Position numbers and translations under genes: made by a program | Source of the DNA: Bordetella parapertussis | GTDB taxonomy: Bacteria; Pseudomonadota; Gammaproteobacteria; Burkholderiales; Burkholderiaceae_C | DNA: 7,679 nt | Reading direction: 5' to 3' | Assembly (NCBI GenBank): GCA_945871945.1 | Contig: CAMBXY010000068.1 | Location: 1 to 7,679, forward strand | The notes under the pieces: generated by a model | What the model was told of the DNA's origin: nothing | The model's database searches: none | The model's input: the letters and a program-made list of their open reading frames with translations, nothing else | In this document: one piece after another, positions 1-5,142 of the stretch | Numbering within the stretch: position 1 is the stretch's first letter | How the letters are laid out: every line of letters starts with the position of its first letter

Positions 1-311
1 ACTTGACCGTTGTCATCCCAATGCGCTTGCACGGAAAAGGACATATCTGAGGGCGCAGTGCGGATGTTGAGTTGCTCAAACAAAGCAATCAGGCCCGGGT
101 AGGTGCGTTGGTTGTAGACCAAAAACCCTGTATCCACACCATGGCTCACGGTTTGGCCACTGAGGTCGGGCAAGCTGACGTCCACCGTGTGGGTGTGTCC
201 CCCAAAATACCCGCCCGCCTCTAGCAAGCTCACCTGGGCATGCGGGTTCAAGTGGTGGGCAGCAGACAAGCCAGCGATGCCTGAGCCTATAACGGCTACC
301 CGTTGGCGCAT
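1..311 (-). CDS. FAD-dependent amine-oxidase-like oxidoreductase (COG2907 type), N-terminal 103 residues, cut by the left edge
   Basis: Only the N-terminal part is present; the frame stays open to base 1. The start is a dinucleotide-binding fold: a beta strand, then GSGIAG (residues 9-14) and an acidic residue (Glu31) about 20 residues later, as expected for FAD binding through the ADP ribose. It continues with GGHTHTVDV (37-45), DTGFLVYN (60-67) and SDMSFSV (88-94), all characteristic of the flavin amine-oxidase-like COG2907 proteins. Those proteins are about 420 residues long and, in many Proteobacteria, lie beside a DUF1365 protein and a cyclopropane-fatty-acid-synthase-like methyltransferase. 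A role in lipid modification is inferred from that association; the substrate is not known from this sequence. There is no signal peptide, so it should be cytoplasmic. The ATG shares one base with the stop of the upstream peroxidase gene (TGATG), with a weak GAGTG ribosome site inside that gene's end, so the two are probably translationally coupled. Confidence 0.9.
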   Translation of the reverse strand, partial: MRQRVAVIGSGIAGLSAAHHLNPHAQVSLLEAGGYFGGHTHTVDVSLPDLSGQTVSHGVDTGFLVYNQRTYPGLIALFEQLNIRTAPSDMSFSVQAHWDDNGQ

Positions 312-913
312 CAATTCACTCGGGCGACAAGCAGTTTTTCAACTTCGGCTAAAAAAGCTTTTTCCATGGGGTCGGTGTTGCTGTTGAAGCTCTTCACCTG
401 TTTGCCGTCGCGGCTGATCAGGTATTTGTAAAAGTTCCACTTGGGGGATGTGTCGGTGATTTGGGTGAGTTGCTTGAACAAGGGTGAGGCATCGCTGCCG
501 CGCACCGTGGTTTTGCTGAACATGGGGAACTTCACGCCGTAAGTGTTTTCACAAAAGTCGGCGATTTTTTGGTTGTTGGCAGGTTCTTGGGAAAAATCGT
601 TGGAAGGAAAACCCAACACCACCAAGCCTTTGCCTTTGTATTTGTCGTACAAGGCTTCCAAAGATTTGTACTGAGGCGTGAAGCCGCAAAAGCTGGCGGT
701 ATTGACCACCACCACCACTTGACCCGCGTACTGGCACAGGTTTTGCGGTTTCTCGTCTTGCAGTCGGTCTACCGTGTAGCGAAGTACCGAGGGACATTCG
801 GCGGTACTCGTGACCGCCGGCGCGGGTTTGGTGTCAGCCGCCCAAGCTGCATAGCCACCTGCCAAGAAGGCAAACAGCAAGGCGTTAAAAATGGTTTTGT
901 GCAATGTTTTCAT
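311..913 (-). CDS. Exported glutathione peroxidase family protein (Cys-type, probably thioredoxin-dependent)
   Basis: A 200-residue protein that should reduce hydrogen peroxide or lipid hydroperoxides outside the cytoplasm. Residues 1-26 form a signal peptide: Lys near the start, a hydrophobic core, and a cleavage-like AWA-A at 23-26. The peroxidatic site is NTASFCGFTPQY with Cys76. A second Cys, Cys121 in DFCENTYGVKFP, matches the resolving Cys of two-Cys glutathione peroxidases such as yeast Gpx3, which use thioredoxin rather than glutathione. Trp159 and Asn160 of the KWNF motif are present. The usual catalytic Gln of the NQF motif is Asp106 here (PSNDF, 103-107). Two further Cys, 40 and 60, lie in an N-terminal segment before the core fold and could form a disulfide. 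The start is supported by AAGGA six bases upstream. It is the first gene of an operon with the FAD oxidoreductase and is divergent from the B12-binding regulator, which may control it. Confidence 0.93.
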   Translation of the reverse strand: MKTLHKTIFNALLFAFLAGGYAAWAADTKPAPAVTSTAECPSVLRYTVDRLQDEKPQNLCQYAGQVVVVVNTASFCGFTPQYKSLEALYDKYKGKGLVVLGFPSNDFSQEPANNQKIADFCENTYGVKFPMFSKTTVRGSDASPLFKQLTQITDTSPKWNFYKYLISRDGKQVKSFNSNTDPMEKAFLAEVEKLLVARVN

Positions 914-919
914 GGAGCA

Positions 920-924
920 TCCTT
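920..924 (-). promoter_or_regulatory. Ribosome binding site of the glutathione peroxidase gene
   Basis: On the minus strand AAGGA lies six bases before the ATG whose first base is 913. It fixes this start, which also gives a complete signal peptide. The neighbouring bases 921-930 read CCTT-AA-AAGG, so an AAGG also faces the opposite direction. Confidence 0.6.
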
Positions 925-947
925 AAAAGGGTTTCGTGTTATTGTCC

Positions 948-977
948 ATGACGAAAGTGAACGGCCCTGTTTATTAT
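948..977 (+). promoter_or_regulatory. Candidate sigma-70-type promoter for the MerR-type regulator
   Basis: ATGACG (948-953, four of six to TTGACA) and TATTAT (972-977, five of six to TATAAT) are 18 bases apart. Transcription would begin around 984, leaving a leader of only a few bases before the ATG at 990. That would explain why no good ribosome site precedes 990. It is judged by eye only. Confidence 0.25.
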
Positions 978-989
978 GAAAATAACCCC

Positions 990-1934
990 ATGAATTTAAG
1001 CGATGGCGACTCAAATCATTTGCGATTTTCGATAGCCGCCGTCGAGCGCGATACGGGTTTGGGCAAGGACACTCTCAGGGTGTGGGAGCGTCGCTATGGT
1101 TTCCCCGAGCCCTTGCGTGACAGTTTTGGCGAGCGCACCTACCCCTTGGTTCAAGTTGAAAAACTGCGCATCATCAAACGCTTGCTAGACGCGGGTCACC
1201 GCCCAGGTGCCGTGGTGGCTTTGTCTACTGAACAACTGCAGACCATCACCGAGGCAATGCTTGGCGCTCCACTGGCCTTGGCGCAAGACAAAAAGGGCGC
1301 TGACTATGCCTTGCAAGACGCTTTGACTTTGTTGCGCTGTCACGATATCGATGGCGTGCGCAGTCTTTTGCACCAAGCCGTCGTCAGCATGGGGGTAAGC
1401 CGCTTTGTCATCGAGTTACTGGCCCCGCTCAATGCCATGGTGGGCGACGCTTGGATGCGTGGCGAGATCGAGGTGTTTCAAGAACACCTCTACACCGAAT
1501 GCGTGGTCGGGGTTTTGCGACAGGCGATTCACCAACTTCAAAGCCATGCCCCGCAACGGCAACCGCGCATATTGCTCACCACTTTTCCTCAAGAAGACCA
1601 TGTTTTGGGTTTGTTGATGGCTGAATGCCTGCTGAGTTTGCAAGGCTGTCACTGCTTGCCCATGGGTGCGAAAACCCCCATGAGCGACATGATCAAAGCA
1701 GCGGCGGCCTACCAGATTGACATCGTGGCGCTGAGCTTTAGCGTGAGCCAAAACCCCAACCATGTGTTGGATGCTTTGAGTGAATTGCGCCGCCTCATGC
1801 CCGCGCATGTCGAGATTTGGGCCGGCGGTCGCGCGCCGGTGTTACAGCGGCGTGCGCCCAACAAAGTGTCGGTCATCGCCAACTTGGCCCAGATCGAGTC
1901 GCAGGTCACGCAATGGCGTCAGCGTCGCGCATGA
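990..1934 (+). CDS. MerR-family regulator with C-terminal cobalamin-binding domain (CarH/LitR type)
   Basis: A 314-residue cytoplasmic DNA-binding protein. Residues 12-80 are a MerR winged helix (FSIAAVER, LRVWERRYGFPEPLR, then an R-T-Y wing and a leucine/isoleucine-rich helix). Residues 105-185 form the helical cap of a B12-binding module with a complete Wx9EH motif (Trp155, Glu165, His166). Residues 192-312 are the Rossmann-like B12 domain: ExHxxG (Glu202, His204, Gly207), then Ser249 and Gly279-Gly280 at the spacings of the family. His204 should be the lower cobalt ligand. In CarH/LitR proteins adenosylcobalamin drives tetramer formation and repression in the dark, and light releases the DNA; similar function here is inferred. 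Met156 sits where Thermus CarH has the light-state ligand His132. In-frame starts also exist at 936 (GTG, with AAGG nearby) and 948 (ATG). I chose 990 because the residues upstream look non-coding and the earlier starts leave almost no divergent promoter space. Confidence 0.9.
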   Translation: MNLSDGDSNHLRFSIAAVERDTGLGKDTLRVWERRYGFPEPLRDSFGERTYPLVQVEKLRIIKRLLDAGHRPGAVVALSTEQLQTITEAMLGAPLALAQDKKGADYALQDALTLLRCHDIDGVRSLLHQAVVSMGVSRFVIELLAPLNAMVGDAWMRGEIEVFQEHLYTECVVGVLRQAIHQLQSHAPQRQPRILLTTFPQEDHVLGLLMAECLLSLQGCHCLPMGAKTPMSDMIKAAAAYQIDIVALSFSVSQNPNHVLDALSELRRLMPAHVEIWAGGRAPVLQRRAPNKVSVIANLAQIESQVTQWRQRRA

Positions 1935-2434
1935 CCGCACCCCATGCTTTTGCCGACAAAGTCTGCGAAGCTTCACTGGCGCTTGAGCGGATGCAAGATT
2001 TGCGCAGCTTGGGGCCGGTGGTGTTCACCAACGGCGTGTTTGATGTACTGCACCGAGGGCACGCCAGCTACTTGGCGCAAGCCCGTCAATTGGGTGCTTC
2101 GCTGGTGGTGGGTGTCAATACCGACGCTTCAGCCAAGCGCTTGGGCAAAGGCCCCGAGCGCCCCTTGAATTCTCAGCAAGACCGCGCACTTTTGTTGGCG
2201 GCTCTTGCTTCTGTCAGCTTGGTCACTTGGTTTGATGAAGATACGCCCTTGCAACTCCTCAAGCAGCTACGCCCCGATATTTATGTCAAAGGCGGCGACT
2301 ACGACATGGACCGCTTGGCCGAGTCGGCCTTGGTGCGCAGCTGGGGTGGCACTGCACTGGCTATTGGCTTTGTCAGCGGCTATTCAACCAGCGCCTTGGT
2401 CACGAAAATACAAAACGCCACAAAGCCTCAATAG
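1931..2434 (+). CDS. rfaE2: D-glycero-beta-D-manno-heptose 1-phosphate adenylyltransferase
   Basis: This cytoplasmic enzyme transfers AMP from ATP to heptose 1-phosphate, giving the ADP-heptose precursor of the lipopolysaccharide inner core. It has 167 residues, the size of the stand-alone form, and corresponds to the C-terminal domain of E. coli HldE; no kinase domain is attached, so a separate kinase gene is expected elsewhere. The nucleotidyltransferase signature is FTNGVFDVLHRGH, with the HxGH motif at His41-His44. VNTDASAKRLGKG (62-74), VKGGDY (119-124) and GYSTSALVTKIQ (150-161) match the HldE pattern VNSDAS, VKGGDY and GCSTTNII. The reading frame extends further upstream, but ATG at 1931 is preferred: it forms an ATGA overlap with the stop of the regulator and gives the normal family length. 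There is no clear ribosome site before it, which fits translational coupling. The last 35 bases overlap the end of glnE on the other strand. Confidence 0.94.
   Translation: MTAPHAFADKVCEASLALERMQDLRSLGPVVFTNGVFDVLHRGHASYLAQARQLGASLVVGVNTDASAKRLGKGPERPLNSQQDRALLLAALASVSLVTWFDEDTPLQLLKQLRPDIYVKGGDYDMDRLAESALVRSWGGTALAIGFVSGYSTSALVTKIQNATKPQ
2400..2434. other. Convergent overlap of rfaE2 and glnE coding ends
   Basis: The TAG of rfaE2 (2432-2434) lies inside glnE, and the TGA of glnE (2402-2400) lies inside rfaE2. Thirty-five bases code on both strands, and no hairpin followed by a T run is visible in or beside the overlap. Transcripts from the two sides would therefore be complementary at their 3' ends. 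Confidence 0.9.
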
Positions 2435-5084
2435 CCAGTTTTTGCACCTCTACTTGGCTTGCCGGCACATGCGCAGGCGCTTCGTCTAAGCGCGCTTGGT
2501 GCTGCAAGTGGCGCAGCACTCGGTAAGCGCCAGCGCTGGCGCTACCCACGCCCACGGGCAACAAGCCCAAGCGCTCGGCATGCTCTAACAAGGCGATATT
2601 GCCCAGGTTGTCCGCCAATTCTGGGTGTTGATGGGCGTGGGCCAAGACCAAAAATTGCACCACGAATTCAGCATCAATCATGCCCCCCACACTGTGCTTG
2701 AAGTCAAACGCATCGGCTCTGGAGGTGTGGGCTGCGCGCATTTTGTCGCGCATGGCAACCACCTCGCGGGCCAAGGCCTGCGGGTCTCGGGGGGCACACA
2801 AAACTTGGCGACGCACGGCTTCAAACGGCTGACGCAAGCCCTCATCGCCCACACAAAACCGCGCCCGCGTCATCGCTTGGTGCTCCCAAACCCAAGCGGT
2901 ATTGGAGCCGCGTTGACTTTGGTAATCGGCAAATGACTCCCAAGAAGTCACCAACAAGCCAGCACTGCCATTGGGGCGCAAGGCAGTGTCGATTTCATAC
3001 ACATCACCCTCACCGGTTTTGATGGTGAGCCATTGAATGAGCTTGCGGGCAAAAGCCGCGTAAATCTCCCCTGCTTGCGGGTGATCATCTTGGTAGACAA
3101 AGACGATATCGAGGTCGCTGCCGTAGCCCAGTTCTTTGCCACCCCATTTGCCATAGCCCAGCACAGCAAAACACGGTAATTCCCGGTGGCGCACTTTCAG
3201 CCGCGCCCAAACCCACAAGGCGGCGACCTCAACCAAGGTGTCGGCCAGCAAACTTAAATCATCAGCGACTTGCTCCACACTCAAACGCCCTTCCACATCG
3301 CGCGCCAGCGTCAGCAAGGTTTCGCCGTGATGTGCTCGGCGCAGCAAGTTGAGCAAACTTTCCTCGTCGTCGCCACCTTGGGCGGCCAGCGCATCGTGCC
3401 TGGCTTGCAAATGCTGGCGAAGTTGTTGGCTGTCGAGCCGCTCATCCAGCACCTCGGGGTTGGCCAATTCATCGATAGCGCCTGGGTGGGTGCGCAAATA
3501 CCTGGCCGCCCAGCGTGCCGCACCCAAAAGACGCAATAACTGCCGGTGCACTTGGGGGCGCTCAAGCAGCAAAGCCAAATAGGTTTCGCGGCGCAGCAAA
3601 GGCTCCATCCAATCGCTCCAGCGCAGCGCGGCTTCTTCGCTGATCAAGCCTTGGTTAATCCATTGCTGTGTGCGCTGGACCAAGCGCAGCAAACGCTCGC
3701 GGGCGTCTTCGCGCAAAGCCAAGACCCTTGGCATGGCCGGCCACAAGGCCATGCGCTGTTGAAACTGCGGCGACAAACCCTCGAGCAACGCGCTCCAGTC
3801 GCTGCTGGCGGGGACTGGGCTTTCGCCATCGCTGGCGCTTTGTTCTTGGCCCAGCAAGCGCTCAAACTCGGCTGCCACCCGGTCACGGTGCTGTTGCAAC
3901 TCGAGCAGCATGTCGGGTGTGTCAGACAAACCCAAACTGCGCGCCATCCATTGCAAATCGGCGGGGTCGCTGGGCAAGCGGTGGGTTTGTTGGTCGTCCA
4001 AATATTGGATGCGGTGTTCCACGCGGCGTAAAAATTCATAGGCCTGCGCCAGCGCTTGTGCGGTGTCTTGGGGCATCAAACGCGCATGCACCAGCGCTTG
4101 CAGGGCGGGCAAGGTCGCGCGCAGACGCAGTTCGGGGAACTGCCCGCCACGCACCACCTGCAACAGTTGCACGGTGAACTCGATTTCACGAATCCCACCG
4201 CGTCCCAATTTCACATCGTTGGCGCGCTCGGGACGCCCAGCGCTCAGTCGCAGCGACTGCGCGCGTATTTGTTGATGCAAAACCCGCAGCGCCTCAAACA
4301 CGTTGTAGTCAAGGTAGCGGCGAAACACAAACGGCAAGACGATGTCGCGCAAGCCTTTGACTGCATCTATGCAGGCGCTGGGTGCCATCACCCGCGCTTT
4401 GAGCCAAGCCAAGCGCTCCCATTCACGGCCTTGCACTTGAAAATATTCTTCCAAGGCTTCCAGCGACACCACACTGTGACCCGATTCACCGTTCGGGCGC
4501 AGACCCAAGTCCATGCGAAACACCAGGCCGTGCTCGTTGGTGTCGCCGATCAAGGCGTACAACTGCTTGACCACTTTGTCAAAATAGCTGTGGTTGCTGA
4601 CCACCCCACGTCCCGCTTCAACGCCTAGCGTTTGCCCGTCTTCATCAAACACATAGACCAAATCGATGTCGCTGGAGACATTCAATTCGCCCGCGCCCAG
4701 CTTGCCCATGCCGACCACCCACAGCTGTGCTCTCACACCTTGCGCGGTCATGGGTGCGCCGTGGCGCAAGTCGATGCGCTGACAGGCCTCTTGCAGGGCT
4801 TTATCCAGCGCAAACTCCGCCAAGGTGGTCATGCTTTGGGTGACGGTGTGCAGGCTGGCTTGCTGCTCGCAGTCAAGCACCACCAAGCGCTCGAGCACCA
4901 ATTGGCGTAACACCCGCAAGGCATCGCCGACCTCGGGATAAATACCTCGCAATGCTTGGTAGGTGGTGTGCAAATGCGCCAAGCTGGGCGCGCCAGGTGC
5001 CAGCAGTGGCAACGCAGTGTCGTAGCGCCTGCGCAGGCGCTGTACCAAGCGAGAACCTTCTGATAAAGGTGTGGATGGGGACAT
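2400..5084 (-). CDS. glnE: Bifunctional [glutamine synthetase] adenylyltransferase/adenylyl-removing enzyme
   Basis: An 894-residue cytoplasmic regulator of nitrogen assimilation that adenylylates a Tyr on glutamine synthetase (inactivation) and removes AMP by phosphorolysis, under control of PII protein and glutamine. The two nucleotidyltransferase halves are visible. The N-terminal, de-adenylylating half has GMGKLGAGELN (125-135) and SSDID with Asp139 and Asp141. The C-terminal, adenylylating half has GYGKWGGKELGYGSDLD (643-659) with Asp657 and Asp659. Each is followed by a D-x-x-LRPNG motif (192-199 and 699-706), and GRGGIREIEF (294-303) and SVGGMIDAEF (798-807) mark the helical domain after each. 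Length is normal for beta-proteobacteria and both metal-binding pairs are intact, so it should be active in both directions. The ATG at 5084 is the most upstream in-frame start after a stop (TGA at 5090-5088); it lacks an obvious ribosome site. Its 3' end runs into rfaE2 and no terminator separates them. Confidence 0.97.
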   Translation of the reverse strand: MSPSTPLSEGSRLVQRLRRRYDTALPLLAPGAPSLAHLHTTYQALRGIYPEVGDALRVLRQLVLERLVVLDCEQQASLHTVTQSMTTLAEFALDKALQEACQRIDLRHGAPMTAQGVRAQLWVVGMGKLGAGELNVSSDIDLVYVFDEDGQTLGVEAGRGVVSNHSYFDKVVKQLYALIGDTNEHGLVFRMDLGLRPNGESGHSVVSLEALEEYFQVQGREWERLAWLKARVMAPSACIDAVKGLRDIVLPFVFRRYLDYNVFEALRVLHQQIRAQSLRLSAGRPERANDVKLGRGGIREIEFTVQLLQVVRGGQFPELRLRATLPALQALVHARLMPQDTAQALAQAYEFLRRVEHRIQYLDDQQTHRLPSDPADLQWMARSLGLSDTPDMLLELQQHRDRVAAEFERLLGQEQSASDGESPVPASSDWSALLEGLSPQFQQRMALWPAMPRVLALREDARERLLRLVQRTQQWINQGLISEEAALRWSDWMEPLLRRETYLALLLERPQVHRQLLRLLGAARWAARYLRTHPGAIDELANPEVLDERLDSQQLRQHLQARHDALAAQGGDDEESLLNLLRRAHHGETLLTLARDVEGRLSVEQVADDLSLLADTLVEVAALWVWARLKVRHRELPCFAVLGYGKWGGKELGYGSDLDIVFVYQDDHPQAGEIYAAFARKLIQWLTIKTGEGDVYEIDTALRPNGSAGLLVTSWESFADYQSQRGSNTAWVWEHQAMTRARFCVGDEGLRQPFEAVRRQVLCAPRDPQALAREVVAMRDKMRAAHTSRADAFDFKHSVGGMIDAEFVVQFLVLAHAHQHPELADNLGNIALLEHAERLGLLPVGVGSASAGAYRVLRHLQHQARLDEAPAHVPASQVEVQKLAIEALWRFVFS
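2526..2543. repeat. Perfect 18-base palindrome inside the 3' part of glnE
   Basis: AGCGCCAGCGCTGGCGCT is identical to its reverse complement. In glnE it encodes Ser-Ala-Ser-Ala-Gly-Ala, so the small-residue codons may explain it. No T run follows it on either strand, which argues against an intrinsic terminator. Confidence 0.7.
5025..5040. repeat. Perfect 16-base palindrome near the 5' end of glnE
   Basis: GCGCCTGCGCAGGCGC is self-complementary. It encodes part of the basic Gln-Arg-Leu-Arg-Arg-Arg segment of GlnE (residues 15-20), so it may reflect only arginine-rich coding. Confidence 0.6.
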
Positions 5085-5142
5085 GAGTCACATAGTATGC
5101 ACCCAAGCACTTTTGCGGGTCATAATTCTGAGGTAAAAAGCC
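5085..5142. promoter_or_regulatory. Divergent promoter gap between glnE and yhdP
   Basis: These 58 bases separate two divergent start codons, so both promoters must lie here or inside the gene starts. CATAAT (5121-5126) on the plus strand matches a -10 box in five of six positions. It would start transcription inside the yhdP ribosome site and has no good -35 box, so I do not call it. No convincing promoter was found for glnE either. Confidence 0.35.
5130..5134 (+). promoter_or_regulatory. Ribosome binding site of yhdP
   Basis: GAGGT lies eight bases before the ATG at 5143 and supports that start, which directly precedes a basic N-terminus and a membrane segment. Confidence 0.65.

Larger units (their letters stand above)
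914..989. promoter_or_regulatory. Divergent control region between the peroxidase operon and the MerR-type regulator
   Basis: These 76 bases must hold promoters for both directions if the regulator starts at 990. An inverted repeat TTTCGT (932-937) and ACGAAA (951-956) with a 13-base spacer is the best-looking operator candidate. An AT-rich inverted repeat TTATT/AATAA (971-985) lies just before the regulator start. Arms this short can arise by chance, so the operator is a proposal. Autoregulation from a shared operator is common for MerR-family and CarH/LitR proteins, which is why the region is worth marking. The minus-strand promoter of the peroxidase gene was not identified with any confidence; GACAAT (946 down to 941) is a weak -10 candidate with no good -35 box. 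Confidence 0.4.

Noticed and set aside
187..387. Small plus-strand frame of 66 codons
   Set aside because: It lies opposite the start of the FAD protein and the end of the peroxidase, both well supported, and shows no domain or ribosome site.
569..979. Plus-strand open frame of 136 codons opposite the glutathione peroxidase, with a His run
   Set aside because: It is antisense to a clear peroxidase gene; the His run is just the complement of the Val-rich strand before the active site. No ribosome site and no family resemblance.
1817..1930. Longer rfaE2 frame starting at 1817
   Set aside because: It would overlap the B12 domain end of the regulator by over 100 bases and add Arg/Ala-rich residues absent from the family; the ATGA start at 1931 gives normal length.
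3546..4628. Long plus-strand open frames (3546-4031, 3668-4177, 4056-4628) opposite glnE
   Set aside because: GC-rich, strongly biased codons of glnE produce open antisense frames. Their translations are rich in Arg, Ala, His and Gln without recognisable domains.
5025..5040. 16-base palindrome in glnE as an operator for the divergent genes
   Set aside because: It lies over 40 bases inside glnE and is fully explained by a run of Arg/Leu codons; nothing else ties it to regulation.
5121..5126. CATAAT as -10 box for yhdP
   Set aside because: Transcription would begin at about 5133, inside the GAGG ribosome site, and no -35 match is present at 16-18 bases.
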